In this document: one piece after another, positions 16,073-24,057 of the stretch
How positions within the stretch are numbered: the first letter of the stretch is position 1
Layout: every line of letters starts with the position of its first letter
Assembly (NCBI RefSeq): GCF_006364715.1
Contig: NZ_CP040984.1
Span: 1,116,001-1,180,000, forward strand
Source of the DNA: Candidatus Methylopumilus planktonicus
GTDB lineage: Bacteria; Pseudomonadota; Gammaproteobacteria; Burkholderiales; Methylophilaceae
Reading direction: 5' to 3'
Length of the DNA stretch: 64,000 bases
Translations under genes and position numbers: made by a program
Notes under the pieces: model-generated
What the model saw: the letters and a program-made list of their open reading frames with translations, nothing else
Told to the model about the DNA's origin: nothing
Database searches by the model: none

Positions 16073-17128
16073 TTATTTCTTTGGTCTCTCAAATTGATAA
16101 TGAGCGACCCACCACTCTTGGCCATGTCGGTATCCAAACAATTCAGCACAGGCCATATAAAAAATACGCCATCGATTAAACCATTGCGTCGCATGTTGAT
16201 TACCGTAAGTTTTTTTGAGGATAGGATAAATATGTGATTTTTTTTGATCCATATTGTCTAACCAAGCATTTGCTGTCTTTTCATAATGCGTTCCATCCCA
16301 GCACCATTTTTGATTCAATTTTAAATGCTCTTGAAAATGTAACGGCAGGTCATCGCTTGGCATCATTCCTCCTGAAAAGAAAAATTTGCTCATCCAGTCA
16401 TCCTTATCTTTTACTTCAAAAGGGTAAGGTGTATGTTGATGCACGAAAATATGCATAAAGAATTTACCACCTGGCTTTAGCCAATCATGAAGCATTCGAT
16501 AAAGTTTTCTATGATTTCGCATGTGCTCGAACATTTCAATTGAAACAATGCGATCAAAAACTTTTGGAATCTTAAAGTTTTTAGGTTGGAATCGATTCAT
16601 ATCGCATGTGATGACATGAATATTGTTAAGCCTTCTTTTTTTGGCCTCAGTTTCAATAAAAACTCTTTGGCTATTTGAATTAGATACTGCAAATATTCGA
16701 CTTTTCGGATATTTTTTTGCCATAAAAAGCGTTAATGAGCCCCAACCACATCCAAGCTCTAAAATAGTTTGTCCATTTTTTAAATCAGCATGTTCAGCGC
16801 TGATGTTAAGCGCATTAAATTCTGCATCATCTAGATGGTTTGTGTTGCTGTCCCAATAGCAACTACTATATTTTTTATGTTTGCCTAAACAAAAATCAAA
16901 AAAAGAAGATGGCACTTCATAGTGTTGTTTGTTTGCAAGGTCCGGCACGAGAGCGATAGGCGATTGATCCATGCTTTTTAAAAAGATACTTTTTAAATCT
17001 TGTGATGTTTCTGTATCTTGATGGCTGATTTCATCAAGGCGTTTCTTTAAAAGCTGTCTAATTCCGAAACGGATAAGTGAATCTGGAAGCAACCCTTTCT
17101 CAGCAAGTAATAAAGCTTGTTTTAACAT
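16073..17128 (-). CDS. CFA-synthase-like SAM methyltransferase (second copy, coclaurine-methyltransferase-like subgroup)
   Basis: 351 residues. The SAM site is LELGCGWGSLTLFMAKKYP, followed by FDRIVSIEMFEHMRNHRKLY and LKPGGKFFMHIFVHQHTPYPFE. It lacks the N-terminal domain of full CFA synthases and resembles the subgroup related to coclaurine N-methyltransferase. It is the first gene of the lipid-modification operon. Comparable clusters in other Proteobacteria are tied to singlet-oxygen stress and methylated or furan fatty acids; whether this copy makes such products is inference. It differs clearly from the copy at 10148-11386, so the two are unlikely to be recent duplicates. Confidence 0.85.
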   Translation of the reverse strand: MLKQALLLAEKGLLPDSLIRFGIRQLLKKRLDEISHQDTETSQDLKSIFLKSMDQSPIALVPDLANKQHYEVPSSFFDFCLGKHKKYSSCYWDSNTNHLDDAEFNALNISAEHADLKNGQTILELGCGWGSLTLFMAKKYPKSRIFAVSNSNSQRVFIETEAKKRRLNNIHVITCDMNRFQPKNFKIPKVFDRIVSIEMFEHMRNHRKLYRMLHDWLKPGGKFFMHIFVHQHTPYPFEVKDKDDWMSKFFFSGGMMPSDDLPLHFQEHLKLNQKWCWDGTHYEKTANAWLDNMDQKKSHIYPILKKTYGNQHATQWFNRWRIFYMACAELFGYRHGQEWWVAHYQFERPKK

Positions 17129-17164
17129 AGTGAAATATTTTATTAAAGTTGTAGGTAATAAATC

Positions 17165-18169
17165 TTACTTTAACTTATCTAGTTTATTCAAAATAACTTC
17201 TGCGAGACTTGTATTTAATTGATTGACCTTTTTTTGAATATTTTGTAGGGCGGCTAAATCTTTTTCAGATTCGGCTATTTCTGCTAATCCCATCATGGCA
17301 TCCACATGTCTAGGATTTATTTTTTCAGCCCTAGAAAATGCGTCTTTTGCAGCTTTCAGATCTTTTTTTCCTTGGCTAGCCAACCCCAAAAAATACCAAG
17401 CATCAGATGAATTTGGCTCTTCTTTGATCCACAAGTCTGAAATAGACTTCAGCGTATCCCATTCTTTATTTTGGTAGGGAATTACTACTTTCATAAAATA
17501 AGGCTTTTGTTCGAATGGCATAGCCCAAAAAGGAATATCTAAAGTTTTAAGTGATTTAGTATTGGGCTCCTTCATAAGCTTTTTAATCCATTCCACTGGC
17601 AAGCTGTAGAAGAATCCCTGTGGTCCCGGACTTTTAAATGTTGTAATTCCAATTAGATTATATTTTTCATCGAATAGGCCGCCGCCACTTGAACCAAGGG
17701 CAAAGGCTGCATCCGATCTGATAATGACACTGCTATCCAGTTTATGCATTGCTTTCACAGAGCCATAAGATGGCTGTGGCACATTGCTCCCATTTGGATA
17801 GCTAACGCTAAATACATCTTCCTCATATTGCAGTGTTTGACTGTCGCGAAGAGGAACTGGCGTGAATGGTAATTCTTCAAACTTTAATAAACATAAATCA
17901 TGTTTCCAATCTGCCTTAAATGCGATTGGCTTATATGTATCATCATATTTAGAAATATTAGCGCCCAATGTATTCGCAATCACATGGCAATCGGTCGCAA
18001 CATACTCCTTACTCACAACAACACCTGTTCCAGTGCCTGAGGAGCCATCGGGAAAATCAACATTAACAACGACAATTGAATTATTAAGCTCTAATAATTT
18101 CGCAAAAGTGGGGATTGCTTCTGCTTGTGTCGCAATAAGCAATAAAAATAAACTTATAGTATTTTTCAT
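17165..18169 (-). CDS. Exported trypsin-like serine protease with C-terminal TPR repeats
   Basis: 334 residues. A signal peptide (MKNTISLFLLLIATQAEA) leads into a trypsin-fold domain with an apparently complete triad: His62 in VATDCHVIA, Asp91 in KHDLCLLKF and Ser161 in ALGSSGGGLFDE. No PDZ domain follows, unlike DegP/HtrA. Instead, residues of about 225-334 are TPR-like helices (NSSDAWYFLGLASQGKKDLKAAKDAFSRAEKINP). The protein is probably periplasmic, with the TPR part choosing partners. It is separated from the lipid operon by 36 bp in the same direction and could share its transcript. Confidence 0.82.
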   Translation of the reverse strand: MKNTISLFLLLIATQAEAIPTFAKLLELNNSIVVVNVDFPDGSSGTGTGVVVSKEYVATDCHVIANTLGANISKYDDTYKPIAFKADWKHDLCLLKFEELPFTPVPLRDSQTLQYEEDVFSVSYPNGSNVPQPSYGSVKAMHKLDSSVIIRSDAAFALGSSGGGLFDEKYNLIGITTFKSPGPQGFFYSLPVEWIKKLMKEPNTKSLKTLDIPFWAMPFEQKPYFMKVVIPYQNKEWDTLKSISDLWIKEEPNSSDAWYFLGLASQGKKDLKAAKDAFSRAEKINPRHVDAMMGLAEIAESEKDLAALQNIQKKVNQLNTSLAEVILNKLDKLK

Positions 18170-18221
18170 GGTCTATACGACTCTTAGATTTAAATATCGT
18201 TCACAGTGGTGTCTTAAAAAA

Positions 18222-18584
18222 ATGACAATTAAAAATGTTCTCGGAACAAAGTTAGAAGTTTGTAACCTTAACCCCATCACAGGATTCACTCGAAGTGGAT
18301 GCTGTGAAACAGGCCCCGAAGATGTTGGCCAGCACACAGTATGCGCAGAAGTCACCGAAGAATTCCTTCAATTCTCTAAATTAAAAGGCAATGACTTAAC
18401 GACTCCAAGGCCTGAGTATGAGTTTGTGGGTCTTAAAAAGGGAGATCGTTGGTGTTTATGTGCCAACCGATGGCTAGAAGCCTTAGAGGATGGTATTGCA
18501 CCTCCTGTCGTTTTAGAGGCGACGCATGAAAAAGCTGTAGAAATTATTGATCTTGCAGAACTTAAATACCACCAACTAAGGTAA
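18222..18584 (+). CDS. DUF2237 family protein
   Basis: 120 residues from the ATG at 18222. The frame is open upstream, but that part lies antisense to the protease gene and is not credible. The sequence KNVLGTKLEVCNLNPITGFTRSGCCETGPEDVGQHTVCAEVT, with its cysteine set, and GDRWCLCANRWLEALEDGIAPPVVLEATHEKA are diagnostic for DUF2237. Conserved cysteines suggest metal or redox chemistry, but the function is unknown. The pterin dehydratase gene follows 3 bp after the stop, forming a two-gene unit. Confidence 0.88.
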   Translation: MTIKNVLGTKLEVCNLNPITGFTRSGCCETGPEDVGQHTVCAEVTEEFLQFSKLKGNDLTTPRPEYEFVGLKKGDRWCLCANRWLEALEDGIAPPVVLEATHEKAVEIIDLAELKYHQLR

Positions 18585-18587
18585 TTC

Positions 18588-18872
18588 ATGGCTTATAACG
18601 CAAAAGAAATAGAAGAAAAGTTAACACATAAGTGTACATTTTGGTCTTATATTTTTCCTTCGATTGAAAGAAAATTCTTAACACAGAATTTTGATGATTC
18701 GATTCGAATAGCAAATGAAATTGCAAAAATTGCGAATCAACTAAATCACCATCCGGAACTCGTATTTAAGCATAATGCGCTGATCATCAGAATTCATACC
18801 CATAGCGCGTCAGGGATTACAGATAAAGATTTTGAATTAGCTGAAAAAATCGATCAATTACTATTAGCTTAA
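18588..18872 (+). CDS. phhB: 4a-hydroxytetrahydrobiopterin dehydratase (PCD/DCoH)
   Basis: 94 residues, the usual size. IAKIANQLNHHPELVFKHNALIIRIHTHSASGITDKDFELAEKID contains the active-site HHPEL, the second histidine region and GITxKDxxLA of the family. The enzyme dehydrates 4a-hydroxy-tetrahydropterin after aromatic hydroxylation; in bacteria lacking phenylalanine hydroxylase, related proteins have been linked to molybdopterin metabolism. No phhA lies nearby. It follows DUF2237 by 3 bp. Confidence 0.88.
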   Translation: MAYNAKEIEEKLTHKCTFWSYIFPSIERKFLTQNFDDSIRIANEIAKIANQLNHHPELVFKHNALIIRIHTHSASGITDKDFELAEKIDQLLLA

Positions 18873-18877
18873 ATTTG

Positions 18878-19402
18878 TTATTTAAGCGTTTTTAAATCCT
18901 CAATAATTTCTTGGCTATGTTTTGAGGTATCTATGCTGAGATAAATTTTTGCAATCTTGCCTTGAGGATTAATCAGATAGGTATATCTCTTCGCAAGCTT
19001 TATCACTAAAAAGTTATTCAATGCTCCGTAGCGACTTGCAACCTCGCCTGAACTATCTGACAGAAGAGGGAAGGGTAAATTATATTTTTCAGCAAATTTC
19101 TTATGTGAAAAACTATCATCAATACTCACGCCGACCACTTTGGCACCCAGGCTCTCTAGAAATTTAAAATCATCCCGAAAGTGGCAGGCCTCAGTAGTGC
19201 AGCCAGGTGTGTCATCTTTTGGATAAAAATACAGAACAAGCCATTTACCTTTATAGTCACTTAAATTAACTTGATTGCCTTGACTATCTGGAAGTGTAAA
19301 AGTTGGTGCGTCATCGCCTATCTTTAAAATAGGCGCTGCCATAACATTTGCTCTAAGCAAATAAAACACTATAGCGATACCAATTAAAATAAAAATCTTC
19401 AT
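18878..19402 (-). CDS. bcp: Bcp-type peroxiredoxin with N-terminal membrane anchor or signal
   Basis: 174 residues. The thioredoxin-like core contains DDTPGCTTEACHFRDDF with peroxidatic Cys68 and resolving Cys73 five residues on, the atypical 2-Cys pattern of Bcp/PrxQ. It reduces hydroperoxides at the expense of thioredoxin. About 24 extra residues at the N-terminus (MKIFILIGIAIVFYLLRANVMAA) form a hydrophobic signal or anchor, so this copy should act at the membrane or in the periplasm rather than in the cytosol. It converges with phhB with a 5-bp gap. Confidence 0.88.
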   Translation of the reverse strand: MKIFILIGIAIVFYLLRANVMAAPILKIGDDAPTFTLPDSQGNQVNLSDYKGKWLVLYFYPKDDTPGCTTEACHFRDDFKFLESLGAKVVGVSIDDSFSHKKFAEKYNLPFPLLSDSSGEVASRYGALNNFLVIKLAKRYTYLINPQGKIAKIYLSIDTSKHSQEIIEDLKTLK

Positions 19403-19534
19403 AAAAATGTATTTACCTGTAAATGAACGAATCTTCCAAATAAGCTGGATTTATAAGGGTCTTACAACATCTACTTCAAACCATGTCGTCTAAGAATGAC
19501 AGAATTAATTTCTTAGATACTGCATAGTAGCTAC

Positions 19535-19768
19535 GTGAACAGACTTTCAAAAATAGATAGCACCTTCGGTACAGTTCTTCGAAAAAAAAGGCTGACTAAA
19601 AAACTCACACAAGAAGCCTTGTCGATTGAATCCAGTCTCTCGCGAGCTTATATCAGTGAATTAGAAATGGGTCATAAAGACCCTAGTCTCTTCACGATAT
19701 TTAAGTTAGCTACCGCCTTAAAAATTAAGCCTTCCACTATGATCGACGAAGTCGAGCGTCAGATTTAA
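19535..19768 (+). CDS. Small XRE-family transcriptional regulator
   Basis: 77 residues covering a single Cro/C1-type HTH: FGTVLRKKRLTKKLTQEALSIESSLSRAYISELEMGHKDPSLFTIFKLATALKI. There is no sensor domain, so it is a minimal DNA-binding regulator. The start is GTG at 19535; there is no in-frame ATG before the HTH. It stands alone in its strand, 132 bp from the divergent bcp gene, where an operator would be expected. Its target genes are unknown. Confidence 0.8.
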   Translation: MNRLSKIDSTFGTVLRKKRLTKKLTQEALSIESSLSRAYISELEMGHKDPSLFTIFKLATALKIKPSTMIDEVERQI

Positions 19769-19774
19769 TTTAAA

Positions 19775-20035
19775 TTACTGAGGTGGTGCTGCAGGTGCTT
19801 TTCTGCCTGGCGCTGCTGGCGGCGTATAGCCTGCGATACGACACTGAATACCTTCAACGAGTTTACCTTTAGCGCCATGTTGAATAATGGTACATGTCTG
19901 AATTAAATTCTTGCTTTGTAATTCTGAAATCGTTTTTCTTAACTCTTTTAAATCAATCCCCGTATCTTTGACGATCTCGTGATCAATTTTTTGTCCGTGT
20001 TTTTGTAAATATTTTAATACCACTTCTTTTGTCAT
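19775..20035 (-). CDS. Small winged-helix-like protein of unknown function
   Basis: 86 residues. The first 65 or so (MTKEVVLKYLQKHGQKIDHEIVKDTGIDLKELRKTISELQSKNLIQTC) look like a winged helix with a recognition helix and a short wing, followed by a Pro/Ala/Lys-rich tail (PPAAPGRKAPAAPPQ). I do not recognise a named family. An AAGGAAGG-like ribosome site lies just upstream (plus strand 20042-20049), which supports expression. It sits between the tRNA gene and the XRE gene; a nucleic-acid-binding role is a guess from the fold only. Confidence 0.6.
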   Translation of the reverse strand: MTKEVVLKYLQKHGQKIDHEIVKDTGIDLKELRKTISELQSKNLIQTCTIIQHGAKGKLVEGIQCRIAGYTPPAAPGRKAPAAPPQ

Positions 20036-20074
20036 ATTATTACCTTCCTTTTTGCTTACTTTTTAATTCTAATT

Positions 20075-20151
20075 TGGTGGGCCCACCTGGACTCGAACCA
20101 GGGACCAAAGGATTATGAGTCCTCTGCTCTAACCAACTGAGCTATAGGCCC
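20075..20151 (-). tRNA. tRNA with CAU anticodon, probably tRNA-Ile2 (alternatively elongator Met)
   Basis: 77 nt including encoded CCA. The acceptor stem GGGCCTA pairs with TGGGCCC (one G-U), followed by discriminator A. The D stem is GCTC/GAGC, the anticodon arm GAGGA-CTCATAA-TCCTT, and the T arm CCTGG-TTCGAGT-CCAGG. It is not the initiator, since position 1 pairs normally and the anticodon stem lacks three G-C pairs. The body, with TTTGGTC in the variable region, resembles lysidine-modified tRNA-Ile2, and in E. coli ileX is also close to rpoD. The choice between Ile and Met is inference. Confidence 0.93.
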
Positions 20152-20165
20152 TCTGATAGATTGGT

Positions 20166-22106
20166 TTATTCTTTTCCGTTTTCTAAAAAGCTACGTAATC
20201 TTTCGGAGCGTGTTGGATGTCTTAATTTCCTCAAAGCCTTTGCTTCAATTTGTCGAATACGTTCACGTGTCACATCAAACTGCTTACCCACTTCTTCTAA
20301 TGTATGGTCTGTATTCATTTCGATACCAAAACGCATACGCAAAACTTTAGCTTCCCGCGGTGTAAGAGACTCTAAAATCTCTGCTGTCACATCACGAAGT
20401 GATCCATAGACGGCGGCATCAATCGGTGTCAAGGTCGCTGCATCCTCAATAAAGTCACCAAGATGAGAATCTTCATCATCACCAATTGGTGTTTCCATCG
20501 AAATAGGCTCTTTAGAAATTTTTAAAATCTTACGAATCTTATCTTCAGGCATTTCCATTTTTTCAGCAAGGACTGATGGGTCAGGTTCAGCACCTGTGGA
20601 TTGTAAAATTTGTCGTGAGATACGATTCATCTTATTAATCGTTTCAATCATATGCACTGGAATACGAATTGTTCTTGCTTGGTCGGCAATCGAGCGTGTA
20701 ATCGCTTGTCGAATCCACCAAGTCGCATACGTTGAAAATTTATAGCCACGACGATATTCAAATTTGTCGACTGCTTTCATTAAACCGATATTACCTTCTT
20801 GAATGAGATCTAGGAATTGAAGTCCACGGTTGGTGTATTTTTTTGCAATCGAAATCACAAGACGTAAGTTAGCTTCAATCATTTCACGTTTAGCACGGCG
20901 AGCTCTAGCTTCACCTGTTGTCATTTGCTTATTGATCTCTTTTAAATCTTTAATTGATAAGCCCGCTTCTTTTTCAATCGCAATCAATTGATCTTGCTGA
21001 TCTACAATGGAATGCTTAAAGCGCTCTAATTTTGCGTTATAAGCTTTGTCTAGCTTTAATTCATCGGTAAGCCAATTGAGATTTGTTTCATTGCCTGGAA
21101 AACTCTTAATAAAATGTGTGCGAGGCATACCTGATTTTTCCACACTGAAGTCCATCAATTTTCTTTCGTGTATACGAATTTGATTCACGCGATTTCTAAC
21201 GGAGTCACAAAGGGCTTCCACTTGTTTTGCCGAGAACCTAAATTCCATAAGTTCTTTTAAAACAGATTCATGAAGTTTTTTGTACGCAGGATCGTCAATG
21301 CCTTTTTTAATACGAATATCATTCATCTTCTGATTGGTTTTTCGAATCTTAGCAAAGCGGGTTAAAACTTCTTCACGCAACTTGGCAAGTGCTTCAGCTG
21401 AAATTGCAGCGGCTTTGGCGCCATCTGCATCATCATCTTCTTCTACATCAATCTCTTCTTCGACTTCCTCTTCGGCTTCGGCAGCCACGATCGGCGCTTC
21501 GACTTCTACATCGATTAAGCCATCTACCACTTCATCCACACTTAATTCATTCGCTTCAACTTTATCTACCATCGCAAGAAGTTCAGTGATGGTCGTAGGA
21601 CATGCCGCAATCGCTTGCACCATGTGTTTTAAACCGTCTTCAATACGTTTTGCAATTTCGATTTCACCTTCACGGGTCAATAGATCTACAGTGCCCATTT
21701 CGCGCATATACATTCTTACAGGATCTGTTGTTCTACCAAATTCAGAATCTACAGTTGCAAGCGCTTGCTCAGCTTCTTCAGCTGCTTCTTCGTCAGTAAC
21801 AGGGGGTGGCACATCTGCCATGAGGAGCGCTTCTGCATCAGGCGCTTGCTCATAAACCATAATCCCCATGTCGTTGATCATGCTGACAATGCCTTCGATT
21901 TGTTCTGACTCTTGAATTTCGTCAGGTAAGTGGTCGTTGATTTCAGCGAAAGTCACATAGCCTCGCTCTTTACCAAGGACGATTAAGGTTTTAAGACGGG
22001 CGCGTCGCTCTTCAACAGCCTGCGGATTTGCGTCATTCGCATTTCCGTAGAAATCTTTCATTTTGGGGTTCTTTTTTTGCGACGGGTCTTTTTTTGGTCT
22101 GGCCAT
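20166..22106 (-). CDS. rpoD: RNA polymerase primary sigma factor RpoD (sigma-70)
   Basis: 646 residues, in the normal range. Region 1.1 lies near the N-terminus (LKTLIVLGKERGYVTFAEINDHLPDE). FGRTTDPVRMYMREMGTVDLLTREGEIEIAKRIEDG is region 1.2. An acidic non-conserved region follows (residues 190-235). Region 2 is NLRLVISIAKKYTNRGLQFLDLIQEGNIGLMKAVDKFEYRRGYKFSTYATWWIRQAITR. Region 4.2 is TLEEVGKQFDVTRERIRQIEAKALRKLRHP. It directs RNA polymerase to housekeeping promoters. It is last in the rpsU-yqeY-dnaG-rpoD array, with its own likely promoter at 22179-22207. Confidence 0.97.
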   Translation of the reverse strand: MARPKKDPSQKKNPKMKDFYGNANDANPQAVEERRARLKTLIVLGKERGYVTFAEINDHLPDEIQESEQIEGIVSMINDMGIMVYEQAPDAEALLMADVPPPVTDEEAAEEAEQALATVDSEFGRTTDPVRMYMREMGTVDLLTREGEIEIAKRIEDGLKHMVQAIAACPTTITELLAMVDKVEANELSVDEVVDGLIDVEVEAPIVAAEAEEEVEEEIDVEEDDDADGAKAAAISAEALAKLREEVLTRFAKIRKTNQKMNDIRIKKGIDDPAYKKLHESVLKELMEFRFSAKQVEALCDSVRNRVNQIRIHERKLMDFSVEKSGMPRTHFIKSFPGNETNLNWLTDELKLDKAYNAKLERFKHSIVDQQDQLIAIEKEAGLSIKDLKEINKQMTTGEARARRAKREMIEANLRLVISIAKKYTNRGLQFLDLIQEGNIGLMKAVDKFEYRRGYKFSTYATWWIRQAITRSIADQARTIRIPVHMIETINKMNRISRQILQSTGAEPDPSVLAEKMEMPEDKIRKILKISKEPISMETPIGDDEDSHLGDFIEDAATLTPIDAAVYGSLRDVTAEILESLTPREAKVLRMRFGIEMNTDHTLEEVGKQFDVTRERIRQIEAKALRKLRHPTRSERLRSFLENGKE

Positions 22107-22178
22107 GCTCTACCTCTTCTTGTTAGGGCTTATTTTGCCTTATAAATCAACAAAATATAAATAAACGCGTAACCTTTA

Positions 22179-22207
22179 AGTGTACCAAAAAGGGTCTTTT
22201 TGGTCAA
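22179..22207 (-). promoter_or_regulatory. Candidate sigma-70 promoter for rpoD
   Basis: On the minus strand TTGACC (22207-22202) and TACACT (22184-22179) are separated by exactly 17 bp, 5/6 and 4/6 matches to consensus, placed about 70 bp before the rpoD ATG. The spacer contains an ACCAAAAAG/CTTTTTGGT inverted repeat (22184-22204) that could instead act as a weak dnaG terminator. Confidence 0.45.
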
Positions 22208-22215
22208 TGAAAGGC

Positions 22216-23967
22216 TTAAGTTTTAGGGGGTGTTTTGGGTCTTTGGGTCAGGGTTTTAAGGTGCTCTTTTTCTTCATTTGTTAAGCTACTTAAAGGCTTG
22301 TCTTTCAAAGCGCTAAAATGGGCCTTCGTTTTAGACGCTTTACCTTGCTCAAGCAGGGTTTTTCTTGCCCCCTCAATTTCAGACTCAAAATGGATCTGGT
22401 CATCAAAGTGGGTCAGCTCTTCATTGACCAAATCCATCACCATATTATCTACTTGTGATTTTAGACCATGAAGGATTGAAGAAGGTTTCGATTCAGGTTG
22501 ATTTAAGGCAATCTCTAAAACTTTTTTAAGTAAATCGTCTTCAAAAGATTCCGTTTGGGCCAAAGCCAAGTCTTCACTCATGGCGAGCTGAGGTTTTAGG
22601 ATGAGAAGCAAAATAAATTGCCGTTTAACTGATGAAGGCAGTTTTCCCTTCGTTTTAAATTGTGCTTTATGAGATTGAAATTGAGGTTGCCCCACATGAA
22701 GCAATTGATCTATTTCTTTATCATTTAAATGTAGTAATTCCGCAAAGCGTTTTCGTAAAAGTAAGCTTAATTTAGGGGCCGTGATTTCTTTTAAGATAGG
22801 TTCTGCTTCGTTTAAAAATTTTACTTTGTCTTCTTGGGTCGCTAAATGATTTTTTTCAGTTAAGTGCTGCATCAAGTATTGCGATAAAGGCATTGCATCC
22901 TGCATCATTGATTCAAAAGCTTCCTTACTATGCAATCTAATAAAACTATCAGGATCATGTTCTTCAGGTAAAAATAAAAATTTCAAAACAACTTTATCAT
23001 TAAGGCTCGGTAGTGCATTTATCATGGCGCGCCACGCTGCTGCCTTACCTGCATTATCGCCATCAAAACAAAAAATAATCGTATCAGTTTGACGCATTAA
23101 TTTTTTAATATGGAATGCAGATGTGGCGGTACCCAATGTGGCCACCGCATGCATCACACCAAATTGTGCGAGACCTACGACATCCATATAACCTTCAACT
23201 ACAAGCACACAGCCTTTTTCACGAATCGATCGACGCGCTGCAAAAAGACCATAGAGCTCTTGGCTCTTTTGAAAGAGGGGTGTTTCAGGTGAGTTGTAAT
23301 ATTTAGGGGTATCTTCAGGATTAATCACACGCCCACCGAATCCAATAATTTCACCCTTCATATTATGAATAGGGAACATGATGCGATCTCGGAAACGATC
23401 ATAGCGTTTACCTTGATCATTTTTTAAGACAAGGCCTGCAATATTTAATGCTTCATCATCGTATTTTTTAAAAACACTTTCTAAGTTTTGCCAACCTTCG
23501 GGGGCATATCCTAACTGAAATGTTTTAGCAATTTGTCCTGTAAGCCCACGTTTTTTTAAATACTCAATCGCGCGTTCTGATTTTTTTAACGCACTTTGAT
23601 AATACTGAGATGCAAGCTCTAAGGCTTCACCAAGCGCTAAATTTTTTTCTTTAACCTCCGGTGAAATTTTTTGTGAATCTTGCGGTACAGTGAGGCCCAC
23701 TGATTTTGCGAGGTCTTCTACCGCATCTACAAAGCTCATACCTTGATATTCGATTAAGAAACTTAAAGCTGATCCATGCGCACCGCAACCAAAGCAATGG
23801 TAAAACTGTTTTGAAGGGCTGACTGTAAATGAAGGTGACTTCTCTTGATGAAAAGGGCAACAAGCCACATAGTTACTACCGGCTTTTTTTAATGGCACAC
23901 TTTTATCAATCACATCAATCACATCGACGCGATTTAAAAGCTCTTGGATGAATGACTCTGGAATCAT
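22216..23967 (-). CDS. dnaG: DNA primase
   Basis: 583 residues, a normal bacterial primase. The N-terminal zinc finger is CCPFHQEKSPSFTVSPSKQFYHCFGCGAHG (CHC2). The catalytic core includes IGFGGRVI, the TOPRIM acidic motif VVEGYMDVVGLAQFG and IIFCFDGDNAGKAAAWRAM. The C-terminal 150 residues are the diverged DnaB-binding domain. The enzyme makes RNA primers for replication. It sits between yqeY (after a terminator) and rpoD in the conserved macromolecular-synthesis arrangement. Confidence 0.96.
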   Translation of the reverse strand: MIPESFIQELLNRVDVIDVIDKSVPLKKAGSNYVACCPFHQEKSPSFTVSPSKQFYHCFGCGAHGSALSFLIEYQGMSFVDAVEDLAKSVGLTVPQDSQKISPEVKEKNLALGEALELASQYYQSALKKSERAIEYLKKRGLTGQIAKTFQLGYAPEGWQNLESVFKKYDDEALNIAGLVLKNDQGKRYDRFRDRIMFPIHNMKGEIIGFGGRVINPEDTPKYYNSPETPLFQKSQELYGLFAARRSIREKGCVLVVEGYMDVVGLAQFGVMHAVATLGTATSAFHIKKLMRQTDTIIFCFDGDNAGKAAAWRAMINALPSLNDKVVLKFLFLPEEHDPDSFIRLHSKEAFESMMQDAMPLSQYLMQHLTEKNHLATQEDKVKFLNEAEPILKEITAPKLSLLLRKRFAELLHLNDKEIDQLLHVGQPQFQSHKAQFKTKGKLPSSVKRQFILLLILKPQLAMSEDLALAQTESFEDDLLKKVLEIALNQPESKPSSILHGLKSQVDNMVMDLVNEELTHFDDQIHFESEIEGARKTLLEQGKASKTKAHFSALKDKPLSSLTNEEKEHLKTLTQRPKTPPKT

Positions 23968-23995
23968 ATGCGTTTAATCATAGCTTAAAAATAAA

Positions 23996-24016
23996 AAGGA
24001 GCCTTAAGCTCCTTCA
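23996..24016 (-). terminator. Intrinsic terminator between yqeY and dnaG
   Basis: AAGGAGC (23996-24002) pairs with GCTCCTT (24008-24014) around a 5-base loop; on the minus strand the stem is followed by a TTTATTTTT tract. It lies about 45 bp after the yqeY stop and should uncouple rpsU-yqeY from dnaG-rpoD, at least partly. Confidence 0.75.
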
Positions 24017-24057
24017 TCATTTTTTTAAATTTTTATATTGAGTTTTTCGAGGGTTTA

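Noticed and set aside
17862..18221. Long N-terminal extension of the DUF2237 frame
   Set aside because: It lies fully antisense to the protease gene, and the DUF2237 family begins at the ATG at 18222.
21334..21855. Plus-strand open frame of 173 residues, Ser/Ala-rich
   Set aside because: It is the reverse of the acidic low-complexity part of rpoD; composition explained by the opposite strand.
22184..22204. ACCAAAAAG/CTTTTTGGT inverted repeat as a dnaG terminator
   Set aside because: No T run follows on the minus strand, and the segment overlaps a well-spaced -35/-10 pair for rpoD; kept only as a note there.
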